Shown here piece by piece: positions 1 through 6,617 of a stretch of 7,357 bases of DNA. The translations under genes were made by a program, and so were the position numbers. Positions within the stretch are counted from its first letter, which is position 1; the number at the start of each line of letters is the position of its first letter. The notes beneath the pieces were generated by a model, which made no database searches, had not been told where the DNA came from, and was given only the letters and a program-made list of their open reading frames with translations. The stretch covers positions 1 to 7,357 of the forward strand of contig JAKAHE010000048.1 of NCBI GenBank assembly GCA_021815285.1, read 5' to 3'. This stretch comes from Nitrospirota bacterium (lineage in GTDB: Bacteria; Nitrospirota; JACRHJ01).

Positions 1-573
1 TTCCGATCTAATCCTCCTGGCCAGCGTCCCGCCGGTGGCAACGGATAAATCCACGTTATATTTATCGGCTACGGCTACAAGGTCTTTTATCTCGCACTTC
101 CCGCAGCCCTTGCACCTGTGGACGTCTCCGGTTATCTTTATGTTGCACTCGTTGATCTGTATGCAGTGCGGAAGGAGTATCAGGAGCCTGTCCGGCTTTA
201 CCTTCCCGACGTTCGAGCGGACGAGCTGGTTGTTGACGGCGATGAACGACTGCTGGACGCTGTCGCGCGAGATGCCCAGGAGCTTGCCAACGAGCACCAT
301 GAGCGGGAAGAGCACCTTTATGACAACGAACCTCAGGCGCTGGGCCAAGAATATCTCGTGCCCGCGGATGAGAGTGATAATCAGGAGCAGCACCCCGAAG
401 GCCACGAATCCGACGGCCCCGAAGATAATAACCGTCAGGACAACCGGAAGCAGCGGGCTGATGTTCCTGAGGCCCACCTGGGGGATATACCACAGGAGCC
501 ATCCTGCCGCCGCAAGCAGGGCCATGGTAACTATAAGCAGGGTTATGAATACTCTCTTCTTCGGCTCTTTCAT
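1..573 (-). CDS. DUF116 family membrane-anchored cysteine-rich protein (3'-truncated by window edge)
   Basis: Only the first 191 codons are present; the reading frame is open to base 1. Two hydrophobic segments lie at about residues 9-30 and 41-67, followed by a basic/amphipathic linker, so the protein is probably anchored in the inner membrane with a cytoplasmic remainder. The soluble part has the features of the DUF116 family: an LLPHC segment (C137), then C143, then a tight C154-x2-C157-x2-C160 cluster, and later an ATGGT segment (179-183). The cysteines could bind an Fe-S cluster or zinc; that is inference, because the family has no firmly assigned biochemical role that I know of. Its ATG overlaps the fmt stop codon (ATGA), so it is probably translationally coupled to def-fmt. 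This neighbourhood is known from deltaproteobacteria-like genomes, where an rRNA methyltransferase gene (rsmB/sun) often follows. The family call is fairly sure, the function unknown. Confidence 0.85.
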   Translation of the reverse strand, partial: MKEPKKRVFITLLIVTMALLAAAGWLLWYIPQVGLRNISPLLPVVLTVIIFGAVGFVAFGVLLLIITLIRGHEIFLAQRLRFVVIKVLFPLMVLVGKLLGISRDSVQQSFIAVNNQLVRSNVGKVKPDRLLILLPHCIQINECNIKITGDVHRCKGCGKCEIKDLVAVADKYNVDLSVATGGTLARRIRSE

Positions 574-1535
574 CCCAGACGCTCGCCCGGCGATATTTTA
601 TGTCCCGCGAGGTACTCACGCGCCTTCATTCTGCGCCCGCCCTCAGGCTGAATCTCTTCTAAAACGACCGCGCCTTCCCCGGCGGAGGCTACTATGCCGT
701 CCTTCCCGGCGGAGATGATTTCACCGGGGAATATCTCACCCTCTCCCGGCGCTGCGCGCCAACCTCTCCCGCCGGTGGGCGAGGGTAAAATCTCCGCCTT
801 CCATATCCTCAGCATCTTGCCCGCCAGGTATGTATAAGCGCCGGGCCAGGGGTCGAGCCCGCGCACCATACTTTCTATCCCGCGCGCCGTCTTCGTCCAG
901 TCAATCCGGCCCGTTTCTTTTTTAAGAATCGGCGCAAAGGTCGCCCTGGAATCGTCCTGCCTTGCCGGCGTTATCCTTCCCGCCTCGAACCCGGCAAGGG
1001 CTTTCACTACCAGTCCGGCCCCAATTCCAGATAGCCTCTCAGTAAGCGTCCCGGCGGTATCTTCCGGGAGTATCGGCGTCTCTTCAGCCGTCAATATCGC
1101 GCCGGTATCCATCCCCTCGTCCATGAGCATTATGGTTATACCCGTCTTCTCCTCGCCGTTTATAATGGCCCAGTTGATCGGCGCGGCGCCCCTGTATGCC
1201 GGGAGGAGGGAGGCGTGGATGTTGAAGCAGCCAAGCCTCGGGACGTCGAGGAGGGCCTTCGGGAATATCTGCCCGAATGCGGCGACGACAAGGGCGTCCG
1301 GGGAGGTCTTCCTGATTTCCTCTATAGCCTCCGGTTTTCTTACTCTCTCAGGCTGGAAAACCGGCAGATTCAGAGATTCCGCCAGTTCCTTCACAGGCGG
1401 CGGGACGGGCTTTCCGCTTCGGCCCTTTGGCCTGTCCGGCTGGGTTACGACGAGCCGGACTTCATGCCCCGCCTCCACGAGGGCGCGAAGGGCAGGCGCT
1501 GCGAAGCCAGGTGTCCCCATGAAGACTATTTTCAA
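570..1535 (-). CDS. fmt: Methionyl-tRNA formyltransferase
   Basis: This enzyme transfers a formyl group from 10-formyltetrahydrofolate to Met-tRNA(fMet) for translation initiation, in the cytoplasm. The 321-residue protein opens with the family's MKIVFMGTPGFA N-terminus. It has the formyltransferase signature HASLLPAYRGAAPI (107-120), with the expected catalytic trio N105, H107 and D143 (the last in MDEGMDTGAI), and a C-terminal tRNA-binding domain from about 205. The start is TTG (1533-1535): it restores the canonical N-terminus and overlaps the def stop as TTGA, pointing to translational re-initiation. The next ATG, five codons in, would cut off the first beta strand. Oddity: residues of about 251-267 (PSPTGGRGWRAAPGEGE) look like a low-complexity insertion encoded by a palindromic DNA repeat, listed separately. 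Without it the protein would be about 304 residues. The gene is otherwise intact, so it is probably functional. Confidence 0.96.
   Translation of the reverse strand: MKIVFMGTPGFAAPALRALVEAGHEVRLVVTQPDRPKGRSGKPVPPPVKELAESLNLPVFQPERVRKPEAIEEIRKTSPDALVVAAFGQIFPKALLDVPRLGCFNIHASLLPAYRGAAPINWAIINGEEKTGITIMLMDEGMDTGAILTAEETPILPEDTAGTLTERLSGIGAGLVVKALAGFEAGRITPARQDDSRATFAPILKKETGRIDWTKTARGIESMVRGLDPWPGAYTYLAGKMLRIWKAEILPSPTGGRGWRAAPGEGEIFPGEIISAGKDGIVASAGEGAVVLEEIQPEGGRRMKAREYLAGHKISPGERLG
735..786. repeat. GC-rich palindromic repeat inserted in frame in fmt
   Basis: The outer arms ACCCTCTCCC (738-747) and GGGCGAGGGT (777-786) are complementary at 9 of 10 positions. Between them lie a perfect small hairpin, GGCGC-TGC-GCGCC (748-760), and a second imperfect hairpin, CCTCTCCCGCC/GGTGGGCGAGG (763-785). 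Several alternative stems can therefore form. In the fmt frame it encodes PSPTGGRGWRAAPGEG, a Gly/Arg/Pro-rich stretch unlike the rest of Fmt. Similar 'SPTGGRG...PGEG' peptides occur in unrelated proteins of various bacteria where palindromic elements have invaded genes, recalled from general knowledge and not searched here. The exact insertion boundaries cannot be fixed from one sequence. Confidence 0.7.
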
Positions 1536-2050
1536 AGGGCCGCCTTGTCTTCTTTCAGGTTTTTCCTGACCCTGCGCTTGAAGAGGCCGCGTTTCAGAGG
1601 ACTTATCCGGTCTATGAAGAGCACGCCGTCCAAGTGGTCTATCTCGTGCTGCAAGGCGCGGGCAAGGAGCCCTTCGCCTTCCACGTCGCAGGATTTGCCG
1701 TCCCTGTCAGTCGCCCTGACGCGCACTTTTGCAGAGCGCGTAACAACGGACTGGAATCCGGAGACGCTAAGGCATCCTTCCTCTTCGCTCTGTTCGCCTT
1801 CCGCGGAGATTATTTCCGGGTTTACAAGCACAAGTAGCGGAACATTTTCTTCCTTGGTGGATACGTCTATCACCGTAAGCCTGAGCGGTATACCCACTTG
1901 CGGGGCGGCCAGGCCGACTCCCGGCGCGGCATACATCGTCTCTATCATGTCGTCTATAAGCTTCTGAATCTCCGGGGTTATCCCGGCCACAGGCCTGGTT
2001 TTCCTCCGGAGAACGGGGTCGGGATATTTTCTTATTTCAAGAACAGCCAA
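1532..2050 (-). CDS. def: Peptide deformylase
   Basis: This enzyme removes the N-formyl group from nascent polypeptides using a catalytic metal (Fe2+ or Zn2+), in the cytoplasm at the ribosome exit. The 172-residue product is of normal bacterial length. All three family motifs are present: GVGLAAPQ (44-51), EGCLS (91-95, metal ligand C93) and QHEIDH (134-139, ligands H135 and H139, catalytic E136). The C-terminus is basic (KRGLFKRRVRK), as is common for Def. The start is TTG at 2048-2050, chosen because the MAVLEIRKYPDPVLR N-terminus fits the family and a strong GGGAGGT Shine-Dalgarno sequence sits 6 nt upstream. It is the first gene of the def-fmt-DUF116 unit, and its stop codon overlaps the fmt start by 4 nt (TTGA). 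Pairing with fmt is the classic arrangement for making and removing formyl-methionine. Confidence 0.97.
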   Translation of the reverse strand: MAVLEIRKYPDPVLRRKTRPVAGITPEIQKLIDDMIETMYAAPGVGLAAPQVGIPLRLTVIDVSTKEENVPLLVLVNPEIISAEGEQSEEEGCLSVSGFQSVVTRSAKVRVRATDRDGKSCDVEGEGLLARALQHEIDHLDGVLFIDRISPLKRGLFKRRVRKNLKEDKAAL

Positions 2051-2056
2051 ACTTCA

Positions 2057-2063
2057 ACCTCCC
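2057..2063 (-). promoter_or_regulatory. Shine-Dalgarno sequence fixing the TTG start of def
   Basis: Read on the minus strand this is GGGAGGT, followed by 6 nt (TGAAGT) and then TTG. It is close to a perfect anti-16S complement at good spacing, which supports the rare TTG initiation codon for def. Confidence 0.8.
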
Positions 2064-2070
2064 GCCTGAT

Positions 2071-2147
2071 GTAATTGCGAGGAGCCATCGGCGACGCGGC
2101 AATCCCAGAACTTAAATCTGAGATTGCTTCGCTGCGCTCGCAATGAC
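2071..2147. repeat. Large imperfect inverted repeat (dispersed, MITE-like palindrome)
   Basis: The left arm starts ATTGCGAGGAGC (2074) and ends GCGACGCGGCAATC (2104). The right arm, GATTGCTTCGCTGCGCTCGCAATGAC (2122-2147, written here in pieces: GATTGCTTCGCTG then CGCTCGCAATGAC), is its imperfect inverse around a short loop (CCAGAACTTAAATCTGA). This 'ATTGCGAGGAGCGAAGCGACG...GCAATC' type is recognisable from general knowledge as a high-copy palindrome in several environmental bacterial lineages. No transposase is encoded. The copy ends about 8 nt upstream of the def Shine-Dalgarno sequence, so in a transcript from further upstream it would fold into a long stem next to the ribosome-binding site. 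Confidence 0.8.
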
Positions 2148-2162
2148 ACTAATATATTGTAA

Positions 2163-2191
2163 TTTGTATCATTTCCGGCGCAAAAATTCAA
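2163..2191 (-). promoter_or_regulatory. Candidate promoter of the def-fmt-DUF116 operon
   Basis: On the minus strand, TTGAAT (2186-2191) is followed by 17 nt and TACAAA (2163-2168), each matching 4 of 6 positions of the sigma-70 consensus. It lies in the only AT-rich stretch upstream of def. Transcription from here would include the inverted repeat at 2071-2147 in the 5' leader. This is a weak match, offered only as the best candidate in the gap. Confidence 0.35.
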
Positions 2192-2213
2192 GATAAAGGT
2201 GCCGCGCAAGACC

Positions 2214-2254
2214 CTGACAATGCGGATTTTTCGCGGAGCCTGCCCCGGTGTCAG
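2214..2254. repeat. Direct repeat copy 1, with 6-bp terminal inverted repeats
   Basis: The unit begins CTGACAATGCGGATTTTT and continues CGCGGAGCCTGCCCCGGT. The first 36 bases (2214-2249) are identical to those at 2283-2318, with a period of 69 nt. This copy is bounded by CTGACA (2214-2219) and its exact inverse TGTCAG (2249-2254), giving it the shape of a small mobile or palindromic element. The 28 nt between the copies show no coding signal. Confidence 0.75.
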
Positions 2255-2282
2255 AGACCATCGCCACGGCTGTATTTTCGTA

Positions 2283-2318
2283 CTGACAATGCGGATTTTT
2301 CGCGGAGCCTGCCCCGGT
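2283..2318. repeat. Direct repeat copy 2
   Basis: The 36-nt sequence is identical to 2214-2249. The TGTCAG terminus of copy 1 is absent here; the sequence runs on into TATGCATAAAG and a CCGGGG arm, then ends near ATGACAG (2341-2347). The block thus looks like two nested or partly deleted copies of one element between the clpB 3' end and def. Confidence 0.75.
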
Positions 2319-2334
2319 ATGCATAAAGCCGGGG
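2312..2334. other. GC hairpin just downstream of clpB
   Basis: CCCCGG (2312-2317) and CCGGGG (2329-2334) form a perfect 6-bp stem with an 11-nt loop containing ATGCAT. It lies 26 nt past the clpB stop codon. No run of T follows on either strand, so it is not a convincing intrinsic terminator. It may stabilise the 3' end of the clpB transcript or simply be part of the repeat block. Confidence 0.4.
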
Positions 2335-2360
2335 ATCAGAATGACAGGGCAGCGCGTCGT

Positions 2361-4961
2361 TTACGCCGCCTCGGCCTCAAACAGCCGGCGGAAGACAAAC
2401 CGTCCGCCATCCACGTCCGCCTGCACGGTATCCCCGTCCTTGAATTGCCCTTCGAGTATCCTCATGGCGAGCGGGTTCAATATCTCCCTCTGGATGGCGC
2501 GCTTGAGCGGCCTTGCGCCGTATGCCGGGTCGTATCCCATCGTCACAAGCATCTCCCTCGCCGCCGGGGTCAACACTATGTTCAGCTTCCTCTGGGCGAT
2601 ATGCCTCTGAAGGAGCCCCAACTGAATATCCACGATTCTCTTCAACTGCTCCTCCGAGAGCGGGTGGAATATTATTATGTCGTCTATGCGGTTTAGAAAC
2701 TCCGGCCTGAAATGGCCCTTCAGGGCTTCCGAAACCAGCAGGCGCATCTCCTCTTCGGTCTTCGCCTCCTGTATGAACTGGCTGCCGATGTTGGAGGTCA
2801 TGATAACGACGGTATTCTTGCAGTCAACCGTGCGCCCGTGCCCGTCGGTCAGTCTGCCGTCTTCCAGGAGCTGCAAAAGCACGTTGAACACCTCCGGGTG
2901 CGCCTTCTCTATCTCGTCGAAGAGTATCACGGAATAAGGCCTCCTGCGCACCGCCTCGGTAAGCTGGCCGCCCTCCTCGAAGCCCACGTATCCCGGAGGC
3001 GCGCCTATTAGTCTCGAAACGGTATGTTTCTCCTGGTACTCGGACATGTCTATCCTGACCATCGCCTTCTCGTCGTCGAAAAGGAACTCGGCCAGCGCGC
3101 GCGCAAGCTCCGTCTTCCCGACGCCTGTCGGCCCGAGGAATATGAAGGAACCTATCGGCCTGTTCGGATCCTGTATTCCCGCCCTCGCCCGGCGCACGGC
3201 GTCCGATACCGCCTGCACGGCCTCCTCCTGCCCGACAATCCTCTCGCCGAGACGCTCTTCCATCTTCGTGAGCTTCGCCGCCTCGCCTTCGAGCATCTTC
3301 GATACGGGCACGCCGGTCCATTTCGAGACAATCTGCGCTATGTCCTCTTCGTCAACTTCTTCCTTCAGCAAAGACCCCTGTGTCTGCAAGCCGGCAAGGG
3401 CCTGGTTCTGTTTTTCAAGCTCCTTGTTCAGCTCTACAATCGTCCCGTAGCGAAGCTCAGCCGCGCGGTTAAGGTTACCCTCGCGCTCCGCGCGCTCCGC
3501 ATCGACCTTTGCCTGCTCAAGCTTCTCCTTAAGCTCGCGTATCTTTTTTATCGCCTCTTTCTCGTTCATCCAGCGCGCATAAAGCCCGGAGCGCTTCTCG
3601 GAAAGCTCCGAAATATCCTTTTCTATCCCCTTTAACCGCTCCCTTGACGCCTGGTCTTTTTCCTTTTTTACCGCCTGTTCCTCGATCTGCAGACGCCTTA
3701 TCGTCCTTTCGAGCTCGTCGAGCTCCGTGGGCATGGAGTCTATTTCCATGCGGAGTTTCGACGCCGCCTCGTCGATCAAGTCTATAGCCTTGTCGGGGAG
3801 GAAACGGTCGGTTATGTAGCGATTGGAAAGCATCGCGGCGGCGATAAGCGCGGAGTCCTTTATACGCACTCCGTGGTGGACCTCGTAGCGTTCCTTGAGG
3901 CCCCTGAGTATCGAGATGGTATCCTCCACGTCCGGCTCCTGCACTATTACAGGCTGGAAACGCCGCTCAAGCGCCGGGTCCTTTTCTATGTGCTTTCTGT
4001 ATTCGTCGATTGTCGTCGCCCCGACGCAGCGAAGCTCTCCCCTGGCCAGGGCGGGTTTCAGCATGTTCGAGGCGTCCATAGCCCCTTCCGCCGCGCCCGC
4101 GCCGACCAGCGTGTGCATCTCGTCTATGAACAGGACAATCTTCCCCTGGGATTCCTCCACGGCCTTCAATACAGCCTTCAGCCTGTCCTCGAACTCGCCC
4201 CTGTATTTCGCCCCGGCCACAAGCGCGCCCATGTCGAGCGCGACGACGCGCTTGTCCTTGAGGCCCTCCGGCACGTCCCCGGCGATTATCCTCTGCGCGA
4301 GTCCCTCGACTATCGCCGTCTTGCCGACGCCCGGCTCGCCTATCAAGACCGGGTTGTTCTTCGTCCTGCGGGAGAGCACCTGAATAACCCGGCGGACTTC
4401 CTCGTCCCGGCCTATCACGGGGTCGAGCTTCCCCTTCCGCGCAAGGTCGGTCAGGTCGCGTCCGTATTTCGTGAGAGCCTCATACCTGCCCTCCGGGTTC
4501 TGGTCGGTAACCCTCTCCGAACCCCTTATTTCCTTCAATGCCGAGAGTATGCTGTCCCTCTTTGCGCCGGACTCCTTAAGCAGTCTGCCCGCCGCGCCGT
4601 CGTCTTCCGCCAGTGCCAGAAGCAGGTGCTCCGTCGAGACGTACTCGTCCTTCAGGCCATTCATCTCCCGCGCCGCACGCTCAAGGATTTTATTGAGCCT
4701 CGGCGTTACGTATACCTGCCCCATCGCCCCGGCGCCCGAGACCTTCGGCAACCTCTCAAGCTCCGAGATTATGTTTCCTTCGAGCGCCCTCAAGTCCGCG
4801 CCGAGTCTTTTCAATATCGGCGGCACAACACCCTCTTCCTGCCTCAGAAGGGCAAGGAGAAGATGTTCCGCGTCCACCTGCTGAGTCCCAAGCCTGCCTG
4901 CCTCGTCCTGCGCAGCCATGACCGCTTCCTGCGCCTTTACGGTAAATTTATCGAGTCGCAT
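2361..4961 (-). CDS. clpB: ATP-dependent chaperone ClpB (Hsp100 disaggregase)
   Basis: A cytoplasmic AAA+ hexamer that pulls polypeptides out of aggregates, normally with DnaK/DnaJ. The 866-residue length is typical (the E. coli protein has 857). Domains in order: a double Clp N-domain (about 1-145); nucleotide-binding domain 1 with Walker A GEPGVGKT (208-215), pore loop GAKYRGEF (250-257) and Walker B VLFIDE (276-281); a long coiled-coil middle domain (about 410-525), the hallmark separating ClpB from ClpA/ClpC; and nucleotide-binding domain 2 with Walker A GPTGVGKT (610-617), pore loop GAPPGYVG (653-660), Walker B VILFDE (678-683), sensor 1 MTSN (721-724), arginine finger in FLNRID (R758) and sensor 2 GARPLKR (815-821). 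No ClpP-binding loop is apparent, consistent with a disaggregase. The ATG start is preceded by GGAGG 4 nt upstream and lies 12 nt after the hspR stop. It is the last gene of the heat-shock operon. Confidence 0.98.
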   Translation of the reverse strand: MRLDKFTVKAQEAVMAAQDEAGRLGTQQVDAEHLLLALLRQEEGVVPPILKRLGADLRALEGNIISELERLPKVSGAGAMGQVYVTPRLNKILERAAREMNGLKDEYVSTEHLLLALAEDDGAAGRLLKESGAKRDSILSALKEIRGSERVTDQNPEGRYEALTKYGRDLTDLARKGKLDPVIGRDEEVRRVIQVLSRRTKNNPVLIGEPGVGKTAIVEGLAQRIIAGDVPEGLKDKRVVALDMGALVAGAKYRGEFEDRLKAVLKAVEESQGKIVLFIDEMHTLVGAGAAEGAMDASNMLKPALARGELRCVGATTIDEYRKHIEKDPALERRFQPVIVQEPDVEDTISILRGLKERYEVHHGVRIKDSALIAAAMLSNRYITDRFLPDKAIDLIDEAASKLRMEIDSMPTELDELERTIRRLQIEEQAVKKEKDQASRERLKGIEKDISELSEKRSGLYARWMNEKEAIKKIRELKEKLEQAKVDAERAEREGNLNRAAELRYGTIVELNKELEKQNQALAGLQTQGSLLKEEVDEEDIAQIVSKWTGVPVSKMLEGEAAKLTKMEERLGERIVGQEEAVQAVSDAVRRARAGIQDPNRPIGSFIFLGPTGVGKTELARALAEFLFDDEKAMVRIDMSEYQEKHTVSRLIGAPPGYVGFEEGGQLTEAVRRRPYSVILFDEIEKAHPEVFNVLLQLLEDGRLTDGHGRTVDCKNTVVIMTSNIGSQFIQEAKTEEEMRLLVSEALKGHFRPEFLNRIDDIIIFHPLSEEQLKRIVDIQLGLLQRHIAQRKLNIVLTPAAREMLVTMGYDPAYGARPLKRAIQREILNPLAMRILEGQFKDGDTVQADVDGGRFVFRRLFEAEAA

Positions 4962-4973
4962 AAAACCTCCGCA

Positions 4974-5357
4974 TCACCCTTTCTTCACTTTTATAATCTT
5001 CCCCTCCGGCATTTTCGCCAGGGGGTGCTTCATCTCTTCCTCGCGGCGCGAAAGCTCCTGTCTAAATTCTTCGCGCATCTCCATTATCATCCGTTCCGCT
5101 TCTTCCTGGAGCTTCTGCATCTTCTCGCGCATGGAGAGAATAACCTCGACACCGGCGAGGTTCACGCCCATGTCGCGGGTAAGATTGATTATCGCGCGGA
5201 TGCGCTCGACGTCCTCCTCGGAATACATCCTTACGCCCGCGCGCCGGGAGGGATGCACAAAACCCTCGCGTTCATAAAGCCTGAGCGTCTGCGGATGCAC
5301 GCCGAGCATCTCGGATACGACGCTTATCATGTATACGGCAGTCTGTCTTTTAACCAT
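4974..5357 (-). CDS. hspR: MerR-family heat-shock repressor HspR
   Basis: HspR represses chaperone operons by binding HAIR inverted repeats and releases them on heat or protein-folding stress. From the ATG at 5357 the protein has 127 residues. The MerR winged-helix segment has the HspR hallmarks VYMISVVSEMLGVHPQTLR (8-26), LYEREGFV (27-34) and RMYSEEDVERI (43-53), plus MGVNLAGVEVIL (63-74). A charged coiled coil (about 75-110) for dimerisation and a lysine-rich tail (KIIKVKKG) follow. There is no cysteine-based effector domain, unlike metal-sensing MerR proteins. An in-frame GTG at 5379-5381 would add eight residues (MRRGRGRG), but it has no visible ribosome-binding site and the family normally begins near the ATG, so the shorter form is preferred. 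The gene sits between dnaJ (60 nt gap) and clpB (12 nt gap), and a HAIR-like site lies at the operon promoter, which suggests autoregulation. Confidence 0.93.
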   Translation of the reverse strand: MVKRQTAVYMISVVSEMLGVHPQTLRLYEREGFVHPSRRAGVRMYSEEDVERIRAIINLTRDMGVNLAGVEVILSMREKMQKLQEEAERMIMEMREEFRQELSRREEEMKHPLAKMPEGKIIKVKKG

Positions 5358-5417
5358 TCCGCGGCCCCGTCCCCGGCGCACAAAACCGCGCCCGCAATGG
5401 GTTAAAAACAGTTGTAA

Positions 5418-6617
5418 TCATGCCGCGCCCTTTCCGCGCCTGAACCCGCTGAAGCCGATGCCTGCGCGCGGGTTCTGCGGAGCCGCGCTCATGAAATCCC
5501 TGAGGGCCGATTTCGCGTGTTCGCTCAAGGAAGACGGCACAGCCACCTTGACACGGACGTAATGATCTCCGGAACCGGTACCGCCAAGGTGCGGCGCGCC
5601 CTTTCCCCGGAGGCGGAATTCCTGGCCGGACTGCGTCCCCGGCGGTATGGTCATGCTCACAATTCCGTCCTTTGTCGGCACGTCAACCTTTGCGCCCAGG
5701 GCGGCCTCGGAAAAGGTTATAGGTATCTCGCTGTAGAGGTCGTCGCCGCGCCTTTCAAAGTACGGATGCCTGCTAACCCTTGTTATGATATACATATCGC
5801 CCGGAGGGCCGCCGTTTACGCCGGGGCCGCCCATGCCAGGAAGCCTTACCTTCGAGCCGTTATCCACCCCAGGCGGTATCTTTACCGTGAGGTTCTCGGT
5901 TTTCGGGACATATCCGCCCCCGCCGCAAGTCCTGCAACGCTCCTTCACCTTGCCGCTGCCGCCGCAGCGCTGGCACGTCCTGTTTATGCTGAACATACCG
6001 CGCCCGGCTTTGGTCTGCCCTGTGCCGCCGCAGTCCGGGCATGTTCTGGGCTGAGTTCCGGGCTGGGTTCCAGCGCCGCCGCAGGAAGCGCAAGGCGCCT
6101 CCCGCCGGAGGTTAAGCTGGGCGGTCGTCCCGAAGAGGGCGTCCTCGAAGTTTACTTCCATCGTGGTGGACGTATCCTCGCCCCTCATCGGGCCGGAAGG
6201 CCCGAAACCAGCCGCCCGGCCTCCGAAAAGACCGGATAATATATCATCGAAGCCTCCGGTCCCGCCTTGAGCAAAGCGCTCGAAGTCCTCCGGTCTGAAG
6301 CCGCCTCCGCCGCCCGGCCTGTATTCGTACCTGAAACCGCCGCCTGCGCCGGGCTGGCCTCCCGGCCTGAAGCCGGCAGACTGGCCCTGGTCGAAGGCCG
6401 CGTGGCCGAACTGGTCGTACATCCCGCGCTTCTTGGGGTCGGAGAGAACGTCGTAGGCCTCGCCTATTTCCTTGAACTTGCGCTCCGCATCCCTGTCGCC
6501 GGGGTTTACGTCCGGGTGATATTTCCGGGCAAGCTTCCTGTACGCCTTTTTTATTTCCTTTTCGTCCGAAGCCCTGGGCACCCCAAGGACTTCGTAATAA
6601 TCCCTTTTGCCGGCCAT
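5418..6617 (-). CDS. dnaJ: DnaJ-type co-chaperone (Hsp40, class I)
   Basis: It stimulates DnaK ATPase and delivers unfolded clients. The 399-residue protein has the full class I layout: J-domain (5-68) with HPD at 34-36; a long Gly/Phe-rich linker (about 70-145) with many GGG runs; a zinc-finger region with four CxxCxGxG motifs (C176/C179, C193/C196, C215/C218, C228/C231), expected to bind two zinc ions; then two C-terminal substrate-binding beta domains (about 240-370) and a short basic tail. The ATG follows the hsp20 TAA stop with no gap (TAAATG), indicating coupled translation; the Shine-Dalgarno-like GGTGGAAAG lies inside the hsp20 3' end. No dnaK or grpE is adjacent, so this may be a second, stress-dedicated J-protein of the genome, comparable in role to CbpA, while a housekeeping dnaJ could sit with dnaK elsewhere. 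That is inference. Confidence 0.95.
   Translation of the reverse strand: MAGKRDYYEVLGVPRASDEKEIKKAYRKLARKYHPDVNPGDRDAERKFKEIGEAYDVLSDPKKRGMYDQFGHAAFDQGQSAGFRPGGQPGAGGGFRYEYRPGGGGGFRPEDFERFAQGGTGGFDDILSGLFGGRAAGFGPSGPMRGEDTSTTMEVNFEDALFGTTAQLNLRREAPCASCGGAGTQPGTQPRTCPDCGGTGQTKAGRGMFSINRTCQRCGGSGKVKERCRTCGGGGYVPKTENLTVKIPPGVDNGSKVRLPGMGGPGVNGGPPGDMYIITRVSRHPYFERRGDDLYSEIPITFSEAALGAKVDVPTKDGIVSMTIPPGTQSGQEFRLRGKGAPHLGGTGSGDHYVRVKVAVPSSLSEHAKSALRDFMSAAPQNPRAGIGFSGFRRGKGAA

Noticed and set aside
62..619. A 185-codon minus-strand frame across the DUF116 region.
   Set aside because: The other minus frame (573 to 1) carries two membrane segments and the DUF116 cysteine motifs and overlaps fmt as ATGA, so this frame is a shadow.
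2312..2334. Intrinsic terminator for clpB.
   Set aside because: The stem is good, but no T-rich tract follows on the minus strand (CAGGCTCCGCG follows), so it is listed only as a hairpin.
2051..2360. CRISPR array or tandem-repeat locus, suggested by the repeated 36-nt units.
   Set aside because: There are only two units, one with terminal inverted repeats. The single spacer, unlike repeat ends and absence of cas genes fit a dispersed element instead.
2199..2696. A plus-strand open frame running from the intergenic repeats into the clpB 3' end.
   Set aside because: It translates the two direct repeats (giving a duplicated peptide) and then the antisense of clpB. It has no ribosome-binding site or homologous-looking motif.
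3873..5405. A 510-codon open frame on the plus strand opposite clpB and hspR.
   Set aside because: It lies antisense to clpB and hspR, both of which have complete family motifs. Its composition (rich in Arg, Leu, His) is what GC-rich codons give when read backwards, and no domain is recognisable.
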